From positions 62,001-126,000 of the forward strand of contig JAEZRV010000007.1 of the NCBI GenBank assembly GCA_023444055.1: a stretch of DNA of 64,000 nucleotides. Direction: 5' to 3'. Source of the DNA: Bacillota bacterium (lineage in GTDB: Bacteria; Bacillota; Clostridia; Acetivibrionales; DSM-1351). Below, one piece after another: positions 24,057 through 33,218 of the stretch. Below the pieces are notes generated by a model. The model was given only the letters and a program-made list of their open reading frames with translations, was not told the origin of the DNA and searched no databases. Numbering within the stretch: position 1 is the stretch's first letter; each line of letters opens with the position of its first letter. A program made the position numbers and the translations under genes.

Positions 24057-25466
24057 TTATTCCTTCAGACTATTATTTATTATAAAACGTATCAGAGCTA
24101 TTATTGGCTTATAATAAAATAGCAGAATTATTGGGATGAGCAATAAAAACAGACGACCTGCTGTGCTATTTGCAAAGAGTATCAACAACCCAAGCCAACG
24201 GCTTCTAAAGATATATTTACCATAAATTTGGCTCCTATTTATGCTTTTTCTATATACAGTGGCTTCACTTCTAGAAGGATATTTATCAATATCCACAATA
24301 ACTTTTCCAGCTTGAAAGAACTGTATTCTTGCGATGTTTACTTCCTCATTTTTTTTATAAATTACTATATCTCCGCTTAAAAGCTCATTAGTGTCGTTTT
24401 CACGGAAAAAAACTAAGTCATTATACTTAATTGCAGGCTGCATAGTATCTGATTGAAATACATATGGGATGATATTAAAAAAAGAGATTTCTTTACTAGC
24501 AGTAGATATGGTGATTAGTAAAACTAATATATTAATAACAATTAATATTGTTATAATTAAAATCAACAATGAGTTTAATATTTGTGTTCCTATCCTTAGT
24601 TTTGCATCCTTTTTTAATCCGGAAGTTAATATGTTTTTAGATTTAGCATCAGATGGTAAGGTAATTATGAAATCATCAGAAAAATCGTAATCTAGTTTAC
24701 TAAATGAGAAGAAAAAGTACTTTGAGTTAATTTTTCCTTTTACAAAGATTATCAAAATGCAAACAACACTAATTATAAAAAGAGTAGATATATATTCAGA
24801 AAACTCTGATATAACTTTTATACTGACGAAATTGCTTTTATGATTTATTATTTTAAAGTAACCTACAATATATTTTAGAGAAGTAATAAAAAATACACTT
24901 AAAAACATTACATAGTTTGAAAGTATACCTTTTTTTAAGTATAAAGAGGAAGTCATAGTTACAATAATAGTAAAATTAACATCAATAAATCCTAAAATGA
25001 AAATAGGTATGATGTATTCAAGTGCAAATGGGTATTTTAGTATAGATGTTAAAAAAAATATTATTAAATATCCAGTCCCATAAACAAAAAGTATAGTTAA
25101 CAGTCTAGCGAAAAGCTTAGCGAAAATCATTTTAATTGGACTAAAGCCAAACTTAAAAGGAATATACCATTTATTATTGCGAATTTCATCAAAAGTAAGG
25201 AAATGGTAGTTTATTGCAAGATATATGACATAAAAATTGTAAAAAATGTCATTATAAATTATTAGCGTACTGAAATAGCTCTGACTCATATACTTAGGAA
25301 ATACATCAACCAGTACACTTCTATCAAGAGTTTGCATAATAAAATAAACTGCAAAAGATATCAATGCCAGGAAAAGGGAATATTCAAAACCTTTTCTTAT
25401 GCTAATTGAACGTTCAAAATAAGCTCCTGATAATTCCTTATTTAAAATGCTTTTATCGTATATCAT
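24057..25466 (-). CDS. ABC-2-like membrane protein fused to a degenerate signal-peptidase domain
   Basis: A 469-residue membrane protein. Residues 25-240 hold about six transmembrane helices laid out like an ABC-2 permease. Residues about 295-320 form another helix. Residues 328-420 align with the SipW-type peptidase encoded two genes upstream: QSDTMQPAIKYNDLVFF here against QSGSMSPTLPIGSIILS there, and SGDIVIYKKNEEVNIARI against VGDIVTFSHNGVIVTHRI. The nucleophile Ser is Thr (T341) and the catalytic His is Ala (A379), so peptidase activity is unlikely. One or two more helices end the protein. Its start overlaps the upstream ATPase gene by 14 bases, so the two are translationally coupled. I know of no described fusion of this kind; the function is unknown. 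Confidence 0.6.
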   Translation of the reverse strand: MIYDKSILNKELSGAYFERSISIRKGFEYSLFLALISFAVYFIMQTLDRSVLVDVFPKYMSQSYFSTLIIYNDIFYNFYVIYLAINYHFLTFDEIRNNKWYIPFKFGFSPIKMIFAKLFARLLTILFVYGTGYLIIFFLTSILKYPFALEYIIPIFILGFIDVNFTIIVTMTSSLYLKKGILSNYVMFLSVFFITSLKYIVGYFKIINHKSNFVSIKVISEFSEYISTLFIISVVCILIIFVKGKINSKYFFFSFSKLDYDFSDDFIITLPSDAKSKNILTSGLKKDAKLRIGTQILNSLLILIITILIVINILVLLITISTASKEISFFNIIPYVFQSDTMQPAIKYNDLVFFRENDTNELLSGDIVIYKKNEEVNIARIQFFQAGKVIVDIDKYPSRSEATVYRKSINRSQIYGKYIFRSRWLGLLILFANSTAGRLFLLLIPIILLFYYKPIIALIRFIINNSLKE

Positions 25467-26421
25467 GTAGCTTCATCAACCCTTGAATAGAATTTTTAAT
25501 GTTCTTTTTGCTTTTTTTAACATAATTTAGCGTTATGTTAAATGAGCTTATAGTTTGAAATAACATTGAAGCTGACTTTTTACTTTCTGTATTATCAATT
25601 ATCTGCATAATATTGTCTTCTATTTGGTATTCAAACTGTGGCAGTGCAAATTTAAGTGTTTGTGCAATGTAGTTAAAATCATCTGCTCCAATCAGGTAGT
25701 TTACTTTGTCATATTCATCAAGAAATTTATTCAGTGTATTATTATAAAGTATTCTGCCTTTATCAATATAACATATATGACTGCTAATTAATTGTGCCAG
25801 TTCGTAACACTGTGTACTGATTATTATCGTTTTATTTAAATATTGAATCTGAGATACTATCTTGTTTATTGAATTAATTTCTTTTTGATCATACATAAGC
25901 CTAGGTAAATTCATAATTATAAGAATACTATCACTTAACATTGCAGCTACTAAGATAATTATTGACCTTTCCTGCTCATTAAGTAGAGAGATAGGGGTAA
26001 GACATATATAACCCAAGTCTACTTTTATAAGATAATTAAGAAGATATTCCTGTCTATCAATAGCTTCTCTGTGTGAATAGCTGGTAATAAACATTAGGTA
26101 TTCTAAAACATTCATATTTCCAAATGCCATATTGGTACTGCCAATATAAAATACTTCAGGCAGGATTGTTCTTTTTTTCTTTGTAGTATCAAAACCTGCA
26201 ATCATTAATTTTCCTTTTTCATAAGTCCTTGCGTTAGCCATAATTTCTAGTAAAAGCTTGATTTCAAATATCGAGCTTCCTAGTATGCTCCAAAGTTGGC
26301 CCTGATATGCAGTGAAATTTATATCTTCTAAAACATGCTTAACAGGTTGAACAGGATTTTGTACACTTGCATAATATTCACATGAATAGAGCTTGTCTGT
26401 AAATATTATATACTCTGACAT
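25453..26421 (-). CDS. Catalytically degenerate ABC-type ATPase
   Basis: A 322-residue protein with the overall plan of an ABC ATPase but without its catalytic residues. The Walker A position reads LGSSIFEIKLL (residues 47-57, no GK[ST]); the signature is SLLNEQERS (145-153, no SGGQ); Walker B is LIIMNLPR (167-174, Asn and Leu where Asp and Glu should be); and the H-loop is ISTQCYELAQL (His replaced by Gln204). Strand pattern, the E-R after the signature and the C-terminal region are retained. The frame is intact over 322 codons, so this looks like a maintained pseudo-ATPase rather than a decaying gene. SD taggagg precedes the ATG. It overlaps the permease-peptidase fusion gene downstream. 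Confidence 0.65.
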   Translation of the reverse strand: MSEYIIFTDKLYSCEYYASVQNPVQPVKHVLEDINFTAYQGQLWSILGSSIFEIKLLLEIMANARTYEKGKLMIAGFDTTKKKRTILPEVFYIGSTNMAFGNMNVLEYLMFITSYSHREAIDRQEYLLNYLIKVDLGYICLTPISLLNEQERSIIILVAAMLSDSILIIMNLPRLMYDQKEINSINKIVSQIQYLNKTIIISTQCYELAQLISSHICYIDKGRILYNNTLNKFLDEYDKVNYLIGADDFNYIAQTLKFALPQFEYQIEDNIMQIIDNTESKKSASMLFQTISSFNITLNYVKKSKKNIKNSIQGLMKLHDIR

Positions 26422-26515
26422 ATAAACCTCCTACGTAAACATTCTGTACATGAAATAATAAAACTATCAGTGGAAAACCTATGCTTGCAAAGATACACTA
26501 AATATCAGGAAATAG

Positions 26516-26998
26516 TTAATATAGTTTTATCACAAAAACTGCTTTTACATTTTTAGGTGAAAGGAGATCAATATCCGGAGTATTGCTTGGATTATCTCCT
26601 TTAGTTCTATACTTAATACCATTATCATTAACAATTTCAGTAATTCTATGAGTTACAATTACTCCGTTATGAGAAAAGGTGACTATATCTCCAACATCAA
26701 GTGCAGATGTATTTGAAAGCTTTTTTGACAAAATAATTGATCCAATCGGCAGAGTAGGTGACATACTTCCTGACTGTATTGTATATAGTTGATATCCCAA
26801 AATATCAGGAGTTTCACCTGATTGTTTAGATAATAATACTGATATAAGAGTGCTGAAAAGCAGCATAAAAACTATTAGATATATTAATAATCTAAAAGCT
26901 TTAGTTATTTTGCCAGTAGTCATAGTATTTCTTGCTTTCTCAATTTCACTTCTCAATAATTCTATTTCTTTCTCAGTTGTATATTTACTATCTCTCAT
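26516..26998 (-). CDS. sipW: SipW-type (ER/archaeal-type) signal peptidase I
   Basis: A 160-residue signal peptidase of the S26B type, which uses a Ser-His-Asp set instead of Ser-Lys. A cytoplasmic helix (residues 1-32) is followed by a transmembrane segment (36-57), catalytic Ser78 in TIQSGSMSPTLPIG, His117 in VIVTHRIT and acidic residues in RTKGDNPSNTPD (D135, D142). Such enzymes process TasA/CalY-like proteins in bacilli, and two candidate substrates lie downstream in the same direction. Start ATG 26998 has SD ggagag 6 bases upstream; the frame extends to 27061 without support. It heads the minus-strand cluster. Confidence 0.85.
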   Translation of the reverse strand: MRDSKYTTEKEIELLRSEIEKARNTMTTGKITKAFRLLIYLIVFMLLFSTLISVLLSKQSGETPDILGYQLYTIQSGSMSPTLPIGSIILSKKLSNTSALDVGDIVTFSHNGVIVTHRITEIVNDNGIKYRTKGDNPSNTPDIDLLSPKNVKAVFVIKLY

Positions 26999-27224
26999 TG
27001 GTAGCTCTCCATAGAACAAACTTTTATGAAAACAAATATGATATGTAATTAATATTATCAAAACAACTGCAGTTTAATCTTTTTATTCTTGCATAAAACA
27101 ATCAAAATTAAAACCAATTCGTTGTCTTAAATATTTTTTTGAATAAACAACTATTAAAACTTGCACTGCTATATGTTTTATATTATAATAGCATTATTGA
27201 TGATGATATTTGGGGGAGATATTT

Positions 27225-28496
27225 ATGATATATTATGAATCTTTATCAAAAGACGAACTAAAAAAAGAAATAGAAAATTTAGAAAACAGATATAATGCGT
27301 TCAAAGAACAAAATTTAAAATTAGATATGACTAGAGGTAAGCCTTGCTCCCAGCAGCTTGATATTTGTATGGATATGCTTGATATTCCTGCAAAAGAGCT
27401 TCGCAAATCAGAAGATGGTACAGATTGTTTAAATTATGGAGTTCTTGACGGATTGACAGAAGCAAAGGCACTTTTTGCAGATATGTTAGAAATAAATACA
27501 AATGAAATAATAATTGGTGGTAACTCAAGCCTAAATCTTATGTATGATACAATTGCAAGGGCTATGTCTCTAGGAATTATGGGATGTATGCCATGGTCAA
27601 AACAAGAAAAAATCAAGTTTTTGTGTCCTAGTCCAGGATATGACAGACATTTTGCTATTTGCGAATTGTTTGGAATAGAAATGATTGTTGTTGATATGAA
27701 GCAAGATGGTCCTGATATGGACATTGTTGAAAAACTTGTTTCAGAAGATGAAAGTATAAAGGGTATTTGGTGTGTACCAAAGTATAGCAATCCTGATGGA
27801 ATCACATATTCAGATGAGGTTGTTAACAGATTCGCAGCACTAAAACCAAAAGCAAAGGATTTCAGAATTTTCTGGGATAATGCATATTGTGTTCATCATC
27901 TTTCAGATAAGCCAGATATGCTCAAAAATATTTTGACTGCATGTAAGGAAGCAGGAAATGACAACATGGTTTATATGTTTGCATCTACTTCAAAGATAAG
28001 CTTTCCAGGTGCAGGCGTTGCAGTAATGGCTTCAAGCGTTGACAATATCAATAGTATAAAGAAAAGCTTAACTATACAAACAATAGGCCATGACAAAGTT
28101 AATCAATTAAGACATGTTAAGTACTTTAAAAATATTGAAGGAATAAACCTTCATATGAAAAAACATGCTGATATTTTAAAGCCGAAGTTTGATATGGTTT
28201 TAGAAATACTTGACAAAGAGCTTGCTGGTAAAGAAATAGCATCTTGGAACAAACCAAATGGTGGATACTTCATCAGTTTAAATACATTGGAAAATTGTGC
28301 AAAAGAAGTTGCAAAATTGGCTCAAGAAGCAGGAGTTGCACTCACTAAAGCTGGCGCAACTTATCCATATGGAAAAGACCCTCTTGATAGAAATATAAGA
28401 ATAGCTCCAACTATGCCTCCTGTGGAAGAATTGAAAAAGGCAATAGAAATTTTTGCAATATGTATACAATTAGTTAGTGCTAAAAAATTTATGTAA
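27225..28496 (+). CDS. Type Ic aspartate aminotransferase family protein
   Basis: A 423-residue fold-type I PLP enzyme of the atypical class I subgroup Ic (Asp_aminotransf family, as in Corynebacterium AspT). Evidence: LDMTRGKPCSQQLDI near the N-terminus, GGNSSLNLMYDTIARA for phosphate binding, CVPKYSNPDGITYSDE, the WDNAYCVHHL Asp, the PLP lysine in FASTSKISFPGAG and the NIRIAPTMPPVEEL arginine region. It transfers amino groups between aspartate (or a related amino acid) and 2-oxoglutarate. ATG 27225 has a strong SD gggggag. Monocistronic, ended by a strong terminator. Confidence 0.85.
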   Translation: MIYYESLSKDELKKEIENLENRYNAFKEQNLKLDMTRGKPCSQQLDICMDMLDIPAKELRKSEDGTDCLNYGVLDGLTEAKALFADMLEINTNEIIIGGNSSLNLMYDTIARAMSLGIMGCMPWSKQEKIKFLCPSPGYDRHFAICELFGIEMIVVDMKQDGPDMDIVEKLVSEDESIKGIWCVPKYSNPDGITYSDEVVNRFAALKPKAKDFRIFWDNAYCVHHLSDKPDMLKNILTACKEAGNDNMVYMFASTSKISFPGAGVAVMASSVDNINSIKKSLTIQTIGHDKVNQLRHVKYFKNIEGINLHMKKHADILKPKFDMVLEILDKELAGKEIASWNKPNGGYFISLNTLENCAKEVAKLAQEAGVALTKAGATYPYGKDPLDRNIRIAPTMPPVEELKKAIEIFAICIQLVSAKKFM

Positions 28497-28576
28497 ATAT
28501 GTAAATAGTTAAGCTGTTTATGTAGCATGGTCATTTTTTAAGCTTTCTCATTGTTTTTAAATAATTCAATTGTGAA

Positions 28577-28617
28577 CCGCTCAAAACACGTTGGCAAGTG
28601 TGTTTTGAGCGGTTTTT
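28577..28617 (+). terminator. Terminator of the aminotransferase gene
   Basis: Perfect 13-bp stem ccgctcaaaacac / gtgttttgagcgg followed by ttttt. Confidence 0.9.
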
Positions 28618-28800
28618 GCTTATGTGAAAAATAGTTACAAACAATTTTCGAACATTTTTAATATTTTTGATGCAATCATTCGGATTTTATTGTATAATAT
28701 TTGATGTTGTAGATATGATCTACATATTGAGTTAGATCGCAATTAACTTTATGAATATAGTTATAATAATAATATTGTTTTGATGGAGGATATATTTTAC

Positions 28801-30228
28801 ATGAAAAACGTTTATGAAAGTCCTTTAAATGCTAGATATGCTAGTAATGAAATGCAGTATATTTTTTCACCAGATATGAAGTTTACCACTTGGAGAAAAC
28901 TTTGGATTGCTTTGGCTGAAGCAGAAAAAGAGCTAGGCTTGAATATCACCGATGCTCAAATTGAACAATTAAAGAACAATGTGGATAATATTAATTATGA
29001 AGTTGCTGAAAAGTATGAGAAGCAGTTTAGACATGATGTTATGTCACACGTTCATGCATATGGAGAATTGTGTCCAGATGCAAAGGGGATTATCCATCTC
29101 GGTGCTACATCCTGCTATGTTGGCGACAATACAGATGTAATTGTAATGACTGAAGGATTAAAACTTCTTAAAAACAAATTGCTTATTCTTATTAAAAAGC
29201 TTTCGGCTTTTGCACTAGAATATAAGGCAATGCCTACATTAGGGTTTACTCATTATCAACCAGCTCAGTTAGTTACAGTAGGAAAAAGAGCTTGTTTATG
29301 GATTCAGGAATTATTAATGGATTTAGAGGATTTAGACCATGCTCTTATTAATATGAAACTGTTAGGCTCAAAAGGTACAACTGGAACTCAAGCTAGTTTT
29401 CTAAACCTATTTGATGGAGATCACGAAAAGGTTAAAAAGCTTGAGCAGCTAATTGCAGAGAAAATGGGCTTCAAAAAAGTATTTGCAGTTTCAGGACAAA
29501 CATATTCTAGAAAGTTAGATAGCAGAGTTTTAGGTGTTCTAAGTTCAATAGCACAAAGCGCGTACAAGTTCGGAAACGATATGAGACTTCTCCAAAGCAT
29601 GAAAGAAATGGAGGAGCCATTTGAAGAAAAGCAGATTGGTTCTTCAGCAATGGCGTATAAGCGTAATCCTATGAGATGTGAGAGAATTTGTTCTCTTGCT
29701 CGTTATGTTATTGTAGATGCAATAAATCCTGCTATTACTGCTTCTTCACAGTGGTTTGAAAGAACTCTTGATGATTCTGCAAATAAGAGAATATCTATAC
29801 CAGAAGCTTTTCTTGCTACAGATGCTATCTTAAATATATATATAAATGTTGCAAGCGGCTTAGTTGTATATCCTAAGGTAATTACAAAGCATGTTATGGA
29901 TGAGCTCCCATTTATGGCAACTGAAAATATTATGATGGAAGCGGTAAAACGTGGTGGGGACAGACAAGAGCTACATGAACAAATTAGAACCCACTCAATG
30001 GCAGCTGGTAAGAGAGTAAAAGTTGATGGCGAGTCAAACGACTTAATTGATAGAATTTCAAGGGATTCAATGTTTGGAATGTCTCTTGAAGAGCTGAACT
30101 CAGTACTTGAACCAAAGCATTATATTGGAAGATGTGCAGAGCAGGTTGAAGAGTTTATTGAAAATGAAGTAAATACTATTCTAGCTAATGCTGATGTGAC
30201 TGATATTGAAGTAGATTTAAAGGTTTAA
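28801..30228 (+). CDS. purB: Adenylosuccinate lyase
   Basis: A 475-residue member of the fumarase/aspartase superfamily that acts twice in purine synthesis, splitting SAICAR and adenylosuccinate to release fumarate. Visible: HDVMSHVHAYGELCPDAKG and GATSCYVGDNTDV in the substrate-binding regions, TLGFTHYQPAQ with the catalytic His, and the signature GSSAMAYKRNPMRCE. The length and the C-terminal domain (LEPKHYIGRCAEQVEEF) fit the clostridial/animal-type PurB. The start at 28801 follows ggagg at a rather long 11 bases. Stands alone, with a terminator downstream. Confidence 0.95.
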   Translation: MKNVYESPLNARYASNEMQYIFSPDMKFTTWRKLWIALAEAEKELGLNITDAQIEQLKNNVDNINYEVAEKYEKQFRHDVMSHVHAYGELCPDAKGIIHLGATSCYVGDNTDVIVMTEGLKLLKNKLLILIKKLSAFALEYKAMPTLGFTHYQPAQLVTVGKRACLWIQELLMDLEDLDHALINMKLLGSKGTTGTQASFLNLFDGDHEKVKKLEQLIAEKMGFKKVFAVSGQTYSRKLDSRVLGVLSSIAQSAYKFGNDMRLLQSMKEMEEPFEEKQIGSSAMAYKRNPMRCERICSLARYVIVDAINPAITASSQWFERTLDDSANKRISIPEAFLATDAILNIYINVASGLVVYPKVITKHVMDELPFMATENIMMEAVKRGGDRQELHEQIRTHSMAAGKRVKVDGESNDLIDRISRDSMFGMSLEELNSVLEPKHYIGRCAEQVEEFIENEVNTILANADVTDIEVDLKV

Positions 30229-30305
30229 TATTACCTAATATTTTTTATCAAATTAGTATTACTATTGATAGTCATCAGAATGTTATATATAATAATAGAT
30301 ATATT

Positions 30306-30340
30306 AAAGATAGGATGTCAATACATCATCCTATCTTTTA
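30306..30340 (+). terminator. Terminator of purB
   Basis: Stem aaagataggatg (30306-30317) / catcctatcttt (30327-30338) followed by t-rich sequence. Confidence 0.8.
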
Positions 30341-30365
30341 ATTTATATTTCTAGGAGATATAGAC

Positions 30366-31112
30366 ATGATTAATAAATTTAGTAGTATACCATTATATCT
30401 GCAATTAAAGGATTTAATAATGGAAAAAATTGAGCAAAATGAGTATCCTGCAAATACTCAGATACCTTCTGAGCAGGATTTGTGTGCTATGTATGATATT
30501 AGCAGACCTACTGTGAGACAAGCTATTAGTGAATTAACAAATAGCGGCATTCTTTATAAGGAAAAGGGGAAAGGAACATTTGTTTCTGGTAAGAAGAATT
30601 CAATTGATATCAAGAACTACAATGGTTTCACCGATTCTATTCTTGATTGTAAATCACCTGCTGAAAAAAACATTATTGATATTACAGTAATAGATAGTTC
30701 TTCTTTGGACATTCTAAATAGTATATTCAATTATAATACTAGTTTTCCTGTAGCTAGAATTAGTTATTTATCATACATAAATAATCAACCTAACGAGGTG
30801 TATTCATTCAACAGATCGTATATTCCTATTAACTTATTTCCTGACATTGTAACTCAGATCAAGGATGGAAAGTCTTCAATTGATATATTGAGAGGAAAGT
30901 ATCCATTAATTCCTGATAAAAGTAAAAGTATATTAGAGATTATTTTTGCTGATAATATTGATTCTCCTATACTCAGAATACAACCTGGACAACCATTGAT
31001 AAAGGTGCAGAACATTTTGTATTCGAAAAGCGGGCAATCTGTTGAATATGTTTGTTCTAAATATCGAGCTGATAACTGTAGACTGCTATTTGAGGACAGT
31101 AAGCAAGGATAG
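30366..31112 (+). CDS. GntR-family (HutC subfamily) transcriptional regulator
   Basis: A 248-residue repressor-type protein. Residues 1-72 are a GntR winged helix: SSIPLYLQLKDLIMEKIEQN, IPSEQDLCAMYDISRPTVRQ, then GILYKEKGKGTFVSG. Residues about 85-240 are a UTRA ligand domain, with the R-x-x-Y-x-x-x-x-x-P pattern present as FNRSYIPINLFPD. HutC-type regulators sense small metabolites such as amino sugars or histidine intermediates; the ligand here is unknown and no transporter or sugar operon is adjacent. SD aggag is present. The next gene begins about 100 bases downstream. Confidence 0.9.
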   Translation: MINKFSSIPLYLQLKDLIMEKIEQNEYPANTQIPSEQDLCAMYDISRPTVRQAISELTNSGILYKEKGKGTFVSGKKNSIDIKNYNGFTDSILDCKSPAEKNIIDITVIDSSSLDILNSIFNYNTSFPVARISYLSYINNQPNEVYSFNRSYIPINLFPDIVTQIKDGKSSIDILRGKYPLIPDKSKSILEIIFADNIDSPILRIQPGQPLIKVQNILYSKSGQSVEYVCSKYRADNCRLLFEDSKQG

Positions 31113-31216
31113 TAGATTTTATTTTAGGTGTTCAAACTTTTTCTCACACCAATAGATTTTTTAGAGATGAATAATAAAATTAATATATAATAAAAGTTTG
31201 TGGAGGTTAAAATTTT

Positions 31217-32320
31217 ATGGGTTCGTACCACTTAAAAAATAGCAAAAAATATAAAAGAAGAAGAAAAGCACTTGTTACTACTTTAGCTGTTTTTTGTGTC
31301 ATTGCTGTGTTTATGGCAGGATATTTATTATTAAATAAATTTTCAAATAGCGGTAATTCTAACGATTCTACACAAAAAGTAGTTGCTCAAGCAAGTGAAA
31401 CATCCAGAAATACAGCGTCATCAGTTGATAATTCTACTGAGACTACAGATATATCCGCAATTGCTGATACCACGACTGCAACAACAACAAATGTTGATAC
31501 CAATGTAGTTGAAACTACAGATCACGGCACATTACCAAAGCTTGGGACAGTTGCAAAAAGTGGTAAAATGGCTGGACTAGAAAAATTAATAACTGATTAC
31601 ACATCAAAGCTTCCTGGAAAGTATGGAGTAACCTTTATTGATCTAGCTACTGGCGAAATGGTAAACGTTAATGACAAAATTGAATACATTGCTGCTAGTA
31701 CATCAAAGCTACCTATAAATGTATTATTATATAAAAACATTGAGGCAGGAAAGGTAAATCCAGAAGATAAATTAGTTTACAAACAAGAGGATTATGAACC
31801 TGGAACAGGTTCTATTATCAGCACACCTTATGGTACAGAATATACTGTTCGTGAGACTTCAAAGCTTTCTATTCAAAAAAGTGACAATTGTGGAGTAAAC
31901 ATGCTTATAAGACTTGTAGGTATAGAAAATGTCCGCAATTATATAGACGAAATAGGCGGTCAAGTTCATTATGGAAAAACTCATCGCTCCTGTCCTTATG
32001 ACATGGCTCAAATTGCTCAGGACTTATATAAACTATATTTGAACAACGAGGCAGTGTATGGTGAATTGATAAATTATATGGAAACAACTGATTGGCATGA
32101 CAGAATTGATGCAAAATTGCCTAATGAAGTAAAGGTAGCTCATAAGATTGGAAATCAAAAAAACACTAGAAATGATGTCGGGATTGTTTTTGCAACACAT
32201 CCTTATGTTCTGTCTATAATGAGTGATAATGTAAATATAGATGCCGCTACATTGGCAATTGCTGATCTATCAAAGAAAATTTACGATTATGAAGAAAATT
32301 ATGCTAATGAAACAAAATAG
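31217..32320 (+). CDS. Membrane-anchored class A beta-lactamase-like serine hydrolase
   Basis: A 367-residue protein with a basic N-terminus, one transmembrane anchor (residues 19-40), a Ser/Thr-rich spacer (42-105) and a beta-lactamase-type domain (110-360). The SxxK nucleophile is at S161/K164 (AASTSKLP), the SDN motif at S222-D-N (QKSDNCGVN), and the KTG-like box is K310-I-G (AHKIGN). There is no Glu166-type omega-loop that I can recognise. This subgroup (beta-lactamase2) includes many cell-wall related hydrolases of unknown substrate, so antibiotic resistance should not be assumed. SD tggagg is present. It probably acts outside the membrane. Confidence 0.8.
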   Translation: MGSYHLKNSKKYKRRRKALVTTLAVFCVIAVFMAGYLLLNKFSNSGNSNDSTQKVVAQASETSRNTASSVDNSTETTDISAIADTTTATTTNVDTNVVETTDHGTLPKLGTVAKSGKMAGLEKLITDYTSKLPGKYGVTFIDLATGEMVNVNDKIEYIAASTSKLPINVLLYKNIEAGKVNPEDKLVYKQEDYEPGTGSIISTPYGTEYTVRETSKLSIQKSDNCGVNMLIRLVGIENVRNYIDEIGGQVHYGKTHRSCPYDMAQIAQDLYKLYLNNEAVYGELINYMETTDWHDRIDAKLPNEVKVAHKIGNQKNTRNDVGIVFATHPYVLSIMSDNVNIDAATLAIADLSKKIYDYEENYANETK

Positions 32321-32396
32321 ACAGACAATAGTATTTATTTTGTGTATATTTTAGTATAATAATTTAGGGCTATATTCAGGAGGATACAAATTTTAA

Positions 32397-33026
32397 ATGG
32401 ACAATGTTATACTCAACTTCACTCAAAATATAATTCATGGAAATCCTGTTTTCACATATATGTTTATCTTTGTATCTGGTATACTCCAATTAATTTTTCC
32501 TCCGTTTCCATCTGATGTTATTATTGTTCTTGAAGGTTATCTAACAACTGTTGGAAGTAATTATAGTTTCTTACCAGTGTTTTTGGTTTCAGTAACTGGA
32601 AGTATTGTCGGTTCCTTAATTGTCTATTGGATTGGATTAAAAAAAGGAAGTGCAGTGCTAAAGTATAAGGTGGTACTTAAATATATTGATGAGAAGCATA
32701 TAAAGAGATCTGAGAGAGTTTTTCATAAGTATGGAAAATATGGATTGATACTAAGCAAATTCATACCAGGAACAAGCACAATTATGGTCTTGTTCTCTGG
32801 TGTTTTTAAAGTAAGAAGGAGAGTTTACTTTCCGTTCATTATCTTTTCAATTCTTATACAACAGGTTATTTATCTATTATTAGGGCGTGTAATAGGTCAC
32901 AATATAGATTCTGTTAAAAACTTTTTTTCTATATTTAACTTAGTTGCAGTGATTGTAGTAGTTGTTATTGCCATAATAATTTTTATTATTTACAAAATCA
33001 GAAAATTAAGAAAACTTGGCGAATGA
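32397..33026 (+). CDS. DedA-family membrane protein
   Basis: A 209-residue DedA (SNARE-associated/VTT) protein with five or so hydrophobic segments. Family motifs are visible: FPPFPSDVIIVLEGYL near the N-terminus, GSIVGSLIVYWIGLKKG with the first G-rich helix, and the cytoplasmic FHKYGKYGLILSKFIPGTST with the conserved F-x-R/K-x-x-P-G. DedA-type proteins help flip undecaprenyl phosphate or phosphatidylethanolamine and maintain membrane potential. SD aggagg is 10 bases upstream. The preceding beta-lactamase-like gene is 76 bases away, so the two may be co-transcribed. Confidence 0.9.
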   Translation: MDNVILNFTQNIIHGNPVFTYMFIFVSGILQLIFPPFPSDVIIVLEGYLTTVGSNYSFLPVFLVSVTGSIVGSLIVYWIGLKKGSAVLKYKVVLKYIDEKHIKRSERVFHKYGKYGLILSKFIPGTSTIMVLFSGVFKVRRRVYFPFIIFSILIQQVIYLLLGRVIGHNIDSVKNFFSIFNLVAVIVVVVIAIIIFIIYKIRKLRKLGE

Positions 33027-33218
33027 TGCACTCAATTTTTAATTTTCCATGTTTAAGAAGATTTTCTAGGTAATCCTCATGTCTTGTTTCTGTTAAAATA
33101 ACAAAAGTCAACATAACAATACAAAATAATAGAAATATTGTAATAATATTTTAAAACAATTACAGAATGTGCTATTATATTCATATGTAACGTATTTCAA
33201 TAAAAAGAGGTAATAATT

